The position numbers and the translations under genes are program-made. A DNA stretch of 64,000 nt from Ceratodon purpureus (Eukaryota > Streptophyta > Bryopsida > Pseudoditrichales > Ditrichaceae). Of the stretch, positions 10,245 through 21,724 are shown piece by piece; position 1 is the stretch's first letter; every line of letters begins with the position of its first letter. A model generated the notes under the pieces. The model did no database searches and was not told the DNA's origin. It saw only the letters and a program-made list of their open reading frames with translations. The stretch lies in NCBI GenBank assembly GCA_014871385.1, contig CM026427.1, forward strand, positions 11,036,430 to 11,100,429, in the 5' to 3' direction.

Positions 10245-12386
10245 CTATAGAACCAAGTCTATCAATGATCGGCAAAGCGTTCTGCAAAAAGCTCCTGCTG
10301 CTATAGCTGTCGCAGCAATCGGTGTGCTGGTGTTCAACATCACTATGAATGAACCAAAACAAAAAAGGAATTAGAAAATGATTTACATAAACGATTTCCC
10401 AGCAGTTTCTAGGTGTCCGCAGTTCAAGGTAAGCATTGAATTGAGAAACAACGAGTCAATTTACTGAGATGTTGGTATTGTTACAGGTGGTGCATTTTTT
10501 AATTAAAATGAGGGAGTGAAAGGTCTCACGGAAACGACATACCTTTTAAAGCTACGGTATTCGAGGACAATACAAGCATGTCAATGATAAGTGCCATTAG
10601 AGGTGAAAACTCCCAAACCTGCCATTCACACATTCAGCAATCATTGACAAGGGAAACAGATTGATGATGCTCTGCATAACTAAGAGATTGGAACTTCTGA
10701 AACTTCAGTGCATCACTGGGGTGTTTCTTACCATCATTGGCAAAACAAACATCTTGAAATAGCTTGACAGCACAACTGCCATAAGCAAATCTGTCCACCT
10801 GGTGCAACCCGTGAAAGTCAGAATGATCCCGTTGTAAACTCATCGTGTAAATCGTTACGACTGAGAGAAGCAAAGAAGAGTTTAGAATGCCAATGTTAGG
10901 AAGATTAACTTACTTTGACTTCGCATAAGGACCTATGTTTGGTAGGACATGCGTCAATGCTAACACCGTAAATAAGAATACCATGTTAACCAATCCTACT
11001 TTGGCCACGACCTGCAAAGAAGACCATCACCAGAGGTTGTAAGCTTATGAATCCAGAGTAACAGAGAGATGAAAGAAATACATTGCTTACACATTAATAA
11101 ATGTTTTTTTACACACTAATAAATGTTTTTTTACACACAGCCACAGGTGATAGGATTTAAATCGCACCTTCCCTGCAGTGGAGAGGAACAAAGCGAGGCT
11201 TTCCCATTGAACAACGTCTGCTTTGCCTACACCTCGTAAACAGAGTTTACCTAAGAAAATGTGACAAAGTTCAACCCCCAAGATATCTCAGTACAAGAAT
11301 GATTAAGTTGAAAATGTGTTCTAGATTCAACGTTAAAAGGTTAATTGTAAGTCACAAAACCACAAGCATGTTGACAATACAGCTAAGAAGTTCAGGTGAT
11401 TTACATGAGTCTAGAAGTAGAATAAGAAGACTTGTCTTCCACACGAACTCCTGCCAATGAGGGCACAACATTTGAAAAATATTAGCGACATAAAACAATA
11501 TAACATCAAAACCATTCCCAAGAACTAAAAGCACTACAACTCTACCATTCTTTATCACAGCAAATTAAGTGACACAAGAAGGGGACAGTCATAAGTACCA
11601 GCATGTTAAGTTTGTGAAGGACAGGGTAGTTGAAGAAGATGTGTCGGTATGCCTCTGGCTTGTGAAGAATTAAATCAATCACCACTATCTGTAGCAACAC
11701 AATCATGCACTCTTTTAAACTAGCATCTACCGCAAAATATAACATTACTTACGAAATCCCATCACACGACAGCATCGGTGCAGAAATAAATTTTGTGATC
11801 ACCCTCGATTTGTATCACATTGGAACCGGGAATACGAAAACCAGTGATTCGCAACAATAATTTTTGAAAGAGGAGAAAATTCAGCATTTCTTTCGTCTGA
11901 TCAGGTCATTGTAAATGTGGGAATCGTCTCATTCAGGAACTAGATTGTCGATAAATGATAGAAATCTTGTATATCGAGATATGAATTCCTGAAAGACTGA
12001 TAAAGAAGATACTAAGAACGAAGAAGCGGCCCTTCGAATCGCTTAAAACCCTAAACCCTAGAAGACCTTGGAATCCGACTAAGAACAAGGAGGGCGAATC
12101 AAATAATTACCATCATCTCGCACTCCACATACTCGTCAGCTGCATACCCGCACTGAGCCTGCAATAACAATCACAGAATCAAGACAGAGAAAGAGAAACC
12201 CAAATTCCAATCACCAAAAAATCGCAACCAAAAAAAAAAAAAACGAGAATCCCAGAGTACAAAGTGCGACAGCCATACGCATTCCGAAAGACGGATGTTC
12301 CCGGGCGAATACTCCACATACACGGCTGCTACAGGAGTCCCACAATGCACACACCGCATCGACGCATCTGAACCCGCCTTCCCCAT
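10245..12386 (-). CDS. ARV1: ARV1-like ER lipid/sterol transport protein
   Basis: Minus-strand exons, 5' to 3': 12386-12279, 12158-12111, 11688-11599, 11450-11405, 11226-11168, 11011-10914 (or to 10933), 10838-10732, 10618-10543 and 10342-10245. The N-terminus is the ARV1 homology domain: a zinc ribbon with Cys12, Cys15, Cys36 and Cys39 split across exons 1 and 2, the signature YSPGNIRL, and DLILHKPEAYRH. Hydrophobic segments and the late motif VWEF...DMLVLSSNTVALK complete the family pattern; about 236 residues are expected. ARV1 is an ER membrane protein affecting sterol and GPI-anchor lipid handling. The exon 6-7 junction is odd: the consensus donor (GTAAGT after 10914) leaves phase 2, while the homologous frame of exon 7 needs phase 1. 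A weaker donor at 10932 would restore frame. The gene shares a 604-bp upstream region with mS23. Confidence 0.85.
12046..12061. repeat. telo-box (interstitial telomere-like motif)
   Basis: AAACCCTAAACCCTAG, two consecutive plant telomere-type units, lies in ARV1 intron 2. In plants such telo-boxes are common near transcription starts of translation-related genes. Here it is about 930 bp from the mS23 start, so a regulatory role is only a possibility. Confidence 0.6.
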
Positions 12387-12990
12387 CCTTCCAATGCTTC
12401 ACTCTCTCGATCGCAATCCTACACCACAAGCATCTTCTCGAGTTCACCCCTCTTAACACAACTTCAAATCCTCCCTCGTAAAGCTAAATCTCGTAACCAA
12501 GAGATCAACTGTCAACGCTTCTTCCCAAATGGGTTACGGTGAAACCAAACACCACTTCACATGACATAACCCAATTCCGATGCTTGTGAAAGCACTTGCA
12601 GTTGGCGCAACTTCCGATCTAGCAAAAGCCTCTGCGAACTTATTTTCGGAGATCCAAGTTCATGTTTCTAGATTTTTGGAAATATATTTATCTTTTGTGT
12701 ACATTTGGGGACGTTGGATCCTTGAAATGGGTTTCTAGCAAGCGGGTTTTCTTTTCAGTTTGATGGGCTTCGGTGACTCGAATGGTTGCCGGGAGAAGGG
12801 CGGCGCTGATTGACAGTGTTAGCTTTGGAGGGGAATGTTGAGTGAAAGGTTTAGTTTGTGAGGTTTGTTGAAAATTTTGGGTTTAGAAGCAAGTGGTGCA
12901 ATTTTGTTGTTGGGATTGGAGGAGTGTAGGAATAGATGTGTTAGGTTTTTATAAACGTGAGAAGAGATCGTTGTTAACAGCGGGGACACC
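12387..12990. promoter_or_regulatory. divergent promoter region, ARV1 and mS23
   Basis: The two start codons face away from each other across 604 bp, so this stretch must contain both promoters and 5' UTRs. No clear TATA box is visible on either side, which is usual for housekeeping genes. No other gene is seen here. Confidence 0.5.
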
Positions 12991-14630
12991 ATGTCGTTCA
13001 TGAAGGGAGACTTGCTCTCCAAGACGCGGAAGCTGATGAAGGGCGGGATCATCGCCAGGCCCCGCTGGCTTGACGCTGTCATGAGGTGCGTTGTATTGAT
13101 ATAATGCATCAGGGTTTAGGCTTGAAGATCTCTTGAGTGTTGGCAACATTATACCCTAGTTTTTTCTTTCTTTCTGTTGGTTTTGATTTCATCCCCATGG
13201 CGGGAGGTTTTGTTTTGTGCGAATTTTTGTATGTCGGGTGTTGGGTTCTGGTCACCTTTAGCAAATGCACGGGTGACGAGATCAAGGGCACAGAGTAGCA
13301 AGTGTAGGCGTAGATATCTTCTCGTAAAAAATCAAATTGTGAATTGGTGACGAAGTTTTGAGAGCCGTTGATGATGAGGGTTTAGGGTTTCGTTTGGCTG
13401 GAGAGGGATTCCGAAATGTATAATTCTGGAGCATACGACGGTCTGTAGTGCATGCTGCGACGTTGGTGTCTGGGTTACATTCACCATGATATTCGTAAAG
13501 CTGTCTGAAGTGTAGAAATTCTGTATTGTGTTAGAATGAGGAGAGTTTCTGAGGGTTTAAGAATTAGGGTTTTTTCTTTATGGTTTATTGATGAATTTTG
13601 GAGTGTATATTTTGTGAGTTTTCGCTGGACAATATGCACGAAGTTTCTCGTCTTGTGATGTGGAGGGTGTGAACAATCTTGGAGAAGGATTGAGTATTTA
13701 ATTGCTCTACTGTCTGCATGACGCAGAATTCCACCGGAACCGAAGAAAACCCGATGCAAGAAAGCACCTAAAATTGTGTTGCCGGAGGACCGGCTGGTGG
13801 AATCTTACTACGCTCGCCATCCTGAGGCGAAGTTCACTCCTTTCGAGTAAGTTTAAAGGCTTGTTTTACGAGCTGGTTATAACCATTGTGGATTTGAGGA
13901 GGTTATGCATCGAATTTCCCATCTCCAGACATATGGCTGTTCCAAAAAAATTCATTACCAGAACCTCTTCACTGGGGATTAGCAGAAATGGTTACGGGTG
14001 CTTAACTTCCTCTAAATCCAATGAATTGTTTTCCTTATGTTCAGGTTGAACAGTTTTGACCCACCCCCTGCTCGCAAGTTCGCTTGGCGCCAGCTTGAGC
14101 TTATGAACCACGGCTATCCACGAGATATTGCTCGGGACATGGTTGAGGTACATTCACAATCGTTTATACAGTCTCCTTTCAAATTTTGGCAATACAATGT
14201 TCACCTACCCACTTAATACTGAAGAATGTTTTCAATATCACTCAATATTCTCTCATATTGAGATCAATATCACCAGGGTGCTGGTGCTGAGGCATACTTG
14301 ATCATCAATATTAATTTGTTCCAAGTTGCAACCTGTTCATACAGTATCTGGTGAAGTACACGAACTTACCCTCACCTTGTCTACTATTCACAGGTAGAGT
14401 TTGCTGAAGCTGAGAAGGCAGCAGAGGAGGCTTTCAGGGCAGAGCGACGGAGGGCTATCATGGAAGGCCGGGAACCACCAGCCCCAAAGAAGAGCAAAAT
14501 CGAGGAGATCCAAGAAGAAGAGTGGGAATACTTGTCGCAGGGGCTTGCAGCTATCGGCAGCCAGGGAAGAAAAGCTGGCGAGAAGTTGCCGGGCTCCGAA
14601 CGCCCACCAAGAGTCAGCAGCTTCAATTAG
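12991..14630 (+). CDS. MRPS23: mitochondrial small-subunit ribosomal protein mS23
   Basis: Exons 12991-13085, 13727-13846, 14045-14147 and 14394-14630 give 184 residues, with phases 2, 2 and 0 and GT-AG junctions. The N-terminus MSFMKGDLLSKTRKL with a downstream ARPRWLDAV is the plant mS23 pattern, followed by KIVLPEDRLVESYY, FDPPPARKFAWRQLELM and a charged, Glu/Ala-rich helix (about 107-140). mS23 is a component of the mitoribosomal small subunit. No cleavable presequence is obvious, as is common for this family. The C-terminal about 40 residues (Glu-rich, then Gly/Ser/Pro) are less typical. Confidence in the family is high because several separate blocks match in order. Confidence 0.88.
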
Positions 14631-15587
14631 TTCTAGACACACAAACAAACAATTGTCAGCTTACCTACTAGTGTTATTCTCACTCACTTCCTTCTCCGCT
14701 AACAGATGTAGGTCCTGGACTAAACCCCAGAACGCAGAGTTAATCAAGCATCAAAGCAGGACGGCAATAAGAGCAGCCACCTTGATTGAACAGATTGTTA
14801 CCACAGTTTGAAATATCTTAAGTCAAATGACAATACATTACACAACCATTACTTTCACACACCAATCAAACTCGTCACACAAAACGATTCCTCCTTGTTT
14901 TCCTCACTCCCAAAGACCAGAACAATCTTCCTCAGCAAACACATCATGACACCAAACTCACCAAATCAACACCCCATCAACAAACGCAGGACACATGCAT
15001 GTGACCAACGCAAAGTACCTCACTGATCACCGATCATAAAATCTCACCAAAAACCACAAAATCACTCCACATGCCCAACATGAGAGCAAAAACGCTCACT
15101 TACCGAGCTGACGAGAGGAGACATGAAGTTACTGGGCACAGTAGAATCGTCGAGGAGGGGACATGAGTCACGAAAATCATACTTTACGCATCCCAAACTA
15201 TCTGTGAAAGATCACAGCTAATGAGGGAGCGTAATGGCAGGGGCATGTGTTGAACGGACGGAGCGCACACAGAGACGGTGCTGGCAGGCAGGCGCGGGCA
15301 GCGATGGATGAAGGGAAGGGAAGGGGCAGAGAGTGCGCTTGAGGGAGTGACAAGTGCGAGCCGGTGGGGCCATTGCTGCCGTTAGCTCAGCACTTGGGCA
15401 GCTCCACCATCGCCTCCACCCGGCGAGTGTATCTATCTCCTGGCCGGGATTTGTCATCTCCGGAGGACTCGTCTCTGCACTGGCCCGGCGAATCGCTTTC
15501 ATCGCCACTCACTCGCAGTTTCCAGCTCTCATCACAATTTGATTCCCAGTTTTTAACTTAACTCCCGGCTTGGTGATGTGCGCCACC
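14631..15587. other. intergenic, EYA promoter and 5' UTR
   Basis: Between the mS23 stop and the EYA start. The first part is A/C-rich and probably 3' UTR. From about 15240 the sequence becomes GC-richer with GGGAAGGGAAGGGG-type purine runs at 15312-15330 and is the likely EYA promoter and leader. No further coding region is supported. Confidence 0.5.
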
Positions 15588-18500
15588 ATGGATTTGCTCC
15601 ACCACCCGGACTGCCCTCCATTGCCTTCCACCCCCTCCTTGCATCCTGCTCTCGCTCCTTCCACTCCTCCCTCCCCTCACTCTCATCGCCAGGTTTGGGT
15701 TATCCTCTGTTTGGTTGTCACTTAGCCTTCATGATTCTGCTCTTGAAGGAATGTGGTTGTTGTGTAGCTTCCCAGCTCGATGTTGTGTTTGATAGTTTGG
15801 TCGGTTTGGGCTCTGGTGGTTTTTGGGCTTCGGGGAAGCTTTTGTGTTTTGTTTTTGGGTGGAAGAGCTCAATTGGGGGATTGGTTTTCGCAGGCGAAGC
15901 GGGTCTGTTTGAGTTCTGTCAGCGATCAGACGTTCTCAGCGATTCCTAATCGTGATCAGGTTTGTATTTTGGTGGTTTTCTTCCGGTGGCTTTAGCCGTT
16001 GTTGGGCGGGAGGGGTGATTTGAATTTTGTTTGATTTTAGGATTGTTTCGTTGAGGTTCTGGATCCTGTTATGGTTTGGTGTGGGCTTGATGTGTTTCTA
16101 TGATCTTGATGTCGGCGGTTTTTTGACGTTCTGTTGGTTGCGTCGTAAAGGATTTGGTGATTTGAAGGTGATGTTAATTTGAGACGGCGGGTATGTAATC
16201 TGGTTGGATCGATGAGGTGATGTGTGTTGTGTTTATGGGGAGTTGCATCAGGTGTAATGTTTGTTTAGTTGGAGTAATGTTTGGAGCGGAATAGAGGAGT
16301 TTTTTTGAAAGTAGGAGTCAGAGTGATGGGAGTCTCGGTTTTTTGGGAGTTTGAAAGATGGGATTGAAGGATTGATCTGAAGCTGGTGGGCTTGTGAAGG
16401 GCGGTGGACCTGTTATAGATTCATATTTAAATAATTCGAGAAAGATTCTCAGCGCAGGAGGATTGCCGGAAATGACTTCTCGTACATCAAATGATTTCAA
16501 TATCTCTGACCTAAATAATAAAGGGCATTCCCTTGACAGCACAATCATACAATCCAAGTGAGATTTCAGTGCCTTCGCTTGAGATATGAGCGCGAACTAA
16601 AATCTGCATAAAAGTTTTTTCTGATTGTGGGGGATGTATGTCACGAAACTCTTTGAAATCAAGCTCTCAGATTTGACACTTTCAATGGTTGTGTGTTTCT
16701 CGCAAATGTTTCTTATGAACTTTTGGCTCGATTCCTCATCGCATTCTTCGTGGGGTTTTATGTTTTTAGGTATAGTGAAGAGGAGCTGGCAGCAGAGCCC
16801 TTGCTTGGAGTTGCAGACTGGCTCAACTGCACTCCCTCAGCTGTAATGGCTCGTGATGACCGGAATTCACCAGCTCCGAAGTATCATTCCCAGAGTAAGC
16901 TGCCGGCTTTGAATTTCATCTATTGAGCTTGGAGTGATTGTGCTGCCCTTCTAACGGTCAGGGGCGGGGTTTTCCACAAGTTGCCGATCTGCTGTGAGAT
17001 CACATTTGTTATCAGAAGCAAAACCACAGACACTTATGCCCATGTGGGACTTGCAGAAGGAAAACCTAATGGGTTGGAGGATCCGAATGAAGCCCTGAAG
17101 AGTTCTGAGATTCTACCGACGTTACCTGTAGACGAGGTCCAGAAGAGGGTGACAATTTCTGATCCCACTTTGTACGTGTGGGATTTGGATGAGACGCTAA
17201 TCATCTTTCAAACTCTTCGGAATGGACGATATGCTGAGTTACATAAAGGTTGCAAGGATCCGCAGGAGGCATGTGAACTTGGAAAACGCTGGGAATCACT
17301 TATCCTTGACATTTGTGATGACTACTTTTTCTACAAACAGGTTAGATTGCGAACAGAAAACTGCTCCAGTCATTTACCTACCAGTTTTACATGAATTTCA
17401 TTCTATGTCCATGCTCCGACATGTCTAATCAGTACACAGTGCATTATTCTCAATGACCTTTCGGGTGGGAGATTATAACTAGTATACATTGAGAGCTTCA
17501 AAGTCACTACAGGTTTTCGCGCCGGGCTCTGTTGCTCCTACATGTGTCAGAAGAGCTGTGAGGGCTTTCATGCTTCAAATTGTATGAATATGCAATCGAT
17601 GTGAACCTCTTGGGAATGAACACACTAATATAATGTACTGTATTGAATCAGGTGGAGAATTTTAATGAGCCCAGTCTGTTATCTCTACAAGACTTTGATG
17701 ATGGGGCTGATTTGAGCGACTACAATTTTGACGGTGACAACCTGACTGTGCCTGTAGATGCTGCCAACAAGAAGAAGTTGGCTTATCGCCATCGATTTGT
17801 TGGAGGCCTTTACGAAAGGGTCAGAAACAGAACCACATTTTATTTTGTTCTTATACTAGTGAAGCGGAAGCCCATTCAAAGCATTCATTTTCCATACTCG
17901 CTCAAGTTTTAAGCGGGGTATTTAATTTAGAGCTTCAGTTTGAGCTGATATTTGAGTCCGTTTCGTTCAGGGTCTGGAGAATCTATTGACGCAGGCTCAG
18001 TTGACAGAGTGGAAGAACCTGTACGAGGCTACAGACACTTTTACAGATGGCTGGCTGACAGCAGGTATTGATAACAATTGAAATGGCAAACTCCTGCTCA
18101 TTTTCTGTCTTATGTTGTTCTTCTGAGTTTCCTTATGGTTCCAGCAACAACCGTGTATTGTATAACAACTGTAAGAACACTTGTATAATGTTGAAGTACC
18201 TCGGAATCCTGAGGGAGAAAGTAAAATCTTTCCAGCGCGGTAGAATTGGAGGTTATTGTATGTTTCAGTAGAGCCACCTTTCACTGGGCATTTCTGATGT
18301 AGGGAGGGAGCTGCTGGAAACGTGCCAGAATGCAAATCAGCAGAAGAACGAGAACCAGGTGGAACTTTCAGGGAATAGTGCTGAATCCATTAAGAAATTA
18401 GATTGTGATCCTATACTTAAAGCGAGGACTTCTGCAAGCAATTACAACATATTAGTTACATCAGGAACCTTGGTACCAAGCCTTGTTAAGTGCTTGCTAT

Positions 18501-18985
18501 TTCGACTTGACAAATTCTTTCATCACCTTAACAGTAAGTAATCATCTCCACTTTTTCTTGGAGTTTGAAGTAGTTTGATCTTGCTCAAAGGTTGAGGGGA
18601 CGTAATGCCAAGATGCACCTATATGAAATTGAATATGTTCTAACCATTAGTAAACAATAAATCTTGTTTGAGCTGTATTTGTTTCTTTCAAAGTTGTAAG
18701 AGATAGGGTGTAATAACCTCTTAATGTGTGATTGCAGTTTATAGCTCTCGGGAGGTTGGCAAACTACAGTGCTTCCAGTGGATCCGGGAACGAGTGCAGA
18801 GACTGCCTTTGAGGTTCTGCGTAATTGGAGACGGCGTTGATGAGGCTGAAGCTGCTAATGAACTATCATGGCCCTTTTTAAAGATTCACATTGGACCAAA
18901 TGCTGTCTACCAGTTGCCGACAGTATCGATGGAAATCATAAACGATCACATGAAGGTTGTCTACGATCCTTCAGTCATACCTTAG
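15588..18985 (+). CDS. EYA: EYA-type HAD tyrosine phosphatase
   Basis: Proposed exons 15588-15692, 15894-15959, 16400-16557, 16770-16894, 17030-17340, 17652-17819, 17971-18064, 18303-18533 and 18738-18985; they stay in frame and give 501 residues. The C-terminal two thirds is the Eyes-absent catalytic domain. HAD motif I is WDLDETL (about residues 202-208) with both Asp present; then CDDYFFYKQ, KKKLAYRHRF, motif II in VTSGTLVPSLVKCLLFRLD, and the final IGDGVDEAEAA with acidic metal-site residues. Plant EYA proteins are Mg-dependent protein tyrosine phosphatases, normally about 300 residues. Here about 150 extra N-terminal residues are read from four upstream exons. The acceptor for the exon at 16400 is weak and the one at 17030 could be 17057, so the N-terminus is the uncertain part. 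The start at 15588 has a perfect GCCACCATGG context; an in-frame ATG lies at 15576. Confidence 0.8.
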
Positions 18986-20683
18986 TAGTGACTCGAGCAT
19001 CCCAACTGTACAGGTCTGACTTCGATGTACTGACATGGACAATGCTGAAAGAGAGATGACGCAGGTAACACTGATTACGAATAGCAGATACTTAGTGGAA
19101 CGATTCCTTATGAATTGTGCCTGAGCAATGGAGGAATTTTGTGGATGACGAACTCACACACAGGTTAGTCGTGTGGTGAGGATGCCATTTGCTTTCGGCA
19201 TTTGGATATGATCAATGAGCTGGAGCTGATTTATAATGTATAGCAAAGTTAGTATGAACTCGGAACTGGGAACTCGCTTGTCTGGTGCAGCCAAGTTGTT
19301 CTGATTGGGAGCGATCAGTCGGTTGGATCACAACCTCATCTATTGTGTGAAGAGGTGATGAGGTTAGCGTGATGTAATTCATCGCAAATTGCGAAGGTAT
19401 ATATGAAGCATCTCATTCTTACATCTTTCCGAATTGGGAAACATACCTGTGAAGCATATGATATAGATGGATCCGTTTGCATTGTGAGAAAGCATCTGTT
19501 TATAAGTCAAGCAGACCAATGTATGCTGCACTGGAAATGAACAACAAGATCCTCGTTATTTGGCCAACGATTAAGAGAGGCTAGGAGTCAGCGGGATTCT
19601 CATCCTGCTTACTTTTGTATGGTAGTTTATCGTAGTTACATTGTGTGAGCTTTGGATATTTAGGCGGCCCTCCTAGTACTTTAGCACGGCCCTCCTAGTA
19701 CTTAGCACAGCCGCTTGGTTCACGTTGGTTTTTAGGACAAAGTTTCTCTATCCCTCTCAGCCTCAGTAACTTGCACAACCATGTGTTTTCATCTCTTCAA
19801 CATGTGTATCATTTTTTAATATTGAATTCTATTGACTTTCTTGTTATTCATTTTTATTTAAATTCTGTTCCTGGTCCAGGCTGCTCTCCTTTTAGTATAC
19901 ATGACATCTAAAAGCATGTGATGTCATCTTTCAACTGCGAATCCTGTTGACTTTCGTGACTATCCTTCTTGTCAATTTGCTTTGGCATCAAGTGGACACT
20001 GTTCATCCTGGTGTGGGCTTGTGCTGGTAAACAATGTTTTAGGCCCAACAGATGCTGTGTCATGTGACTTCGTGTGAAAGGAATGGTTCACCACCTTACC
20101 CTTTATCACCCGCAACAGTATATTTCACGAGTTGTGAATGTTGGGATAACAAAGAAGGGAACCTCTGTTACACTGTTACTTGCGTTCTTTGTCCCTTAGA
20201 GCTGTAATTTTTTCTAGTCTTCGTACGCAAGCTTATCAGTGATTGCTTTTTAAGATTCGTTACTTTTCAAGTTGTCTTCAAACAATCAATTTTTCTGTTA
20301 GGCCATCATTTAAGTCACACCTATCTTTGAAGGGCTTGTTTGTGTATGTGTGACCATCTTGCATGCTGTTTCTATCAGCAATATGGGATGCAAAGTCCTT
20401 GAGGTGATGAATTCTATGCGCAGGAGCAGATCAGGACAACGTATTTGGAGCAAATGGTATTGATTGTCAAAACTGTGCAACATGGTATTGATTGTCAAAA
20501 CCTTCTTTTCAACATCTCACATAAGCTTCCACAACATGAGCTTTAACATTCTACCTCCAATAAAATTACAGCAACCGAAGATCCCCCAGTTGCACAAATC
20601 TATACACAAATAGGACACACCGTCTACAATGGCTCTCCCAAGACCGCATCAGTGCACAACACTAGTTGTCCAAAATAGATGTC
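18986..20683. other. intergenic, short tandem duplication
   Basis: No gene is visible between the EYA and ASR-like stop codons, which converge here. At about 19664-19709 a 21-22 bp unit (CGGCCCTCCTAGTACTTAGC) occurs twice. At about 20456-20503 the phrase GGTATTGATTGTCAAAAC occurs twice. The remainder is probably 3' UTR and spacer. Confidence 0.5.
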
Positions 20684-21429
20684 CTAGTAATCAAATTTCT
20701 GGGAATCACGTTTTTTCTTGCCATCGGAATCATATCCGTGTTCTTCCAAACTGTCCTCCGCATCATTCTTCTGGTGCCGCTCATACAGCCCATAGCCAAC
20801 CGCTGCAGCAGCCGCCGCTTCTGCATAATGCTTATGCTTGCGCTCGTGCTCAAGCTCATCATCATCACCATCATTCTAAAACACCACTCCCACACAAGGA
20901 ACACCATCAGCATCCTCCTCAAACAACAATCAACTCAATCTCCATAAACTACAAAATCCAAAAACCAAATACATAAACACTTTGAAACAGAAAAGAAGTC
21001 TTCCAACAACCATGAGTTGGAATAACCATGACATAGCACACCCACCTTCTTGCTATGGCCGTGATGTCCTCTGTCACCATACCCGCCAGGAACACCCGCC
21101 TCACCATAACCGAGACCCGACGCTGCAGCTGCCTCCTCATACACTGGAGGGGCACCACCACCGTAGCCACCTTCATACCCAACCTCAGCTGGAGGACGAC
21201 GCTGCTCATATCCACCATAGCTGTCACCGTAACCTCCATCATAAGGCATCGGAGGCCGACCTCCATATCCTTGACCTCCAGCCTGGGAAGCGTACTCTCC
21301 ATCACTCCCATGCCGTCTCCCGAACAAGCCTCGATCAGCAACGCCAGCTCCTCCAACTGGCCCATCTTCTCCCAATGACCCGTCCATGTCCTCCCGCATT
21401 GCAGCTTGGTTCCTGTACTCTCCTTCCAT
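20684..21429 (-). CDS. Gly/Tyr-rich protein with ASR-like (ABA/WDS) C-terminus
   Basis: Exons 21429-21046 and 20875-20684 give 191 residues; the intron is phase 0 GT-AG. I take the ATG at 21429 because the frame upstream of it has only a GTG. Residues 1-120 are hydrophilic and very rich in Gly, Tyr and Pro, with repeated GGYG and YGG, ending in HHGHSKK. The C-terminal exon has a charged His-containing helix, ELEHERKHKHYAEAAAAAAV, then GYGLYERHQK and an acidic/basic tail. The Ala-rich segment followed by (G/A)YxLYExH resembles ASR proteins (abscisic-acid, stress, ripening), which are small disordered Zn-binding stress proteins. The match covers only the core motif, so a generic glycine-rich stress protein is the alternative. 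Upstream ACGT-core sites agree with stress control. Confidence 0.75.
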
Positions 21430-21605
21430 CTTGCTGTATTTCACAACAACAGAATGACTCTACAATGCAGTGACTTCAGTCTCTAGATCGATCCTCAACA
21501 AACTAACTGAACAATGATATATGCTTATCAGAAGAATATGTAAGCTTGAGTACTTGTAATAGATGGTGTGATGAGTGATGAGTTTAAGATGCTGTTGTGT
21601 GTGGA

Positions 21606-21724
21606 TTTTATATTGTTGAGCTGAGGTGAAGTTATGTTAGGTGGAGGAAGGATGGGGGGACACGTGGAGTGCATGTCTATTAGGCGGATGGTTGGAAGGA
21701 AGAGGGATTAAGTTAACGACGTGG
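21606..21724 (-). promoter_or_regulatory. TATA box with G-box/ABRE-like sites
   Basis: On the minus strand a TATAAAA box lies at 21612-21606, about 180 bp before the ASR-like start codon. Farther upstream are a palindromic CACGTG G-box at 21661-21666 and an ACGTGG core at 21719-21724. A TATA box plus two ACGT-core elements about 60 bp apart is the usual layout of ABA-responsive promoters. Function is inferred. Confidence 0.5.

Noticed and set aside
12046..12061. Possible chromosome end or large interstitial telomere
   Set aside because: Only two units of the telomere motif, inside an intron; this is a telo-box, not a telomere.
14401..14811. 136-codon plus-strand frame over mS23 exon 4
   Set aside because: It is in a different frame from the mS23 coding sequence, which explains the exon fully.
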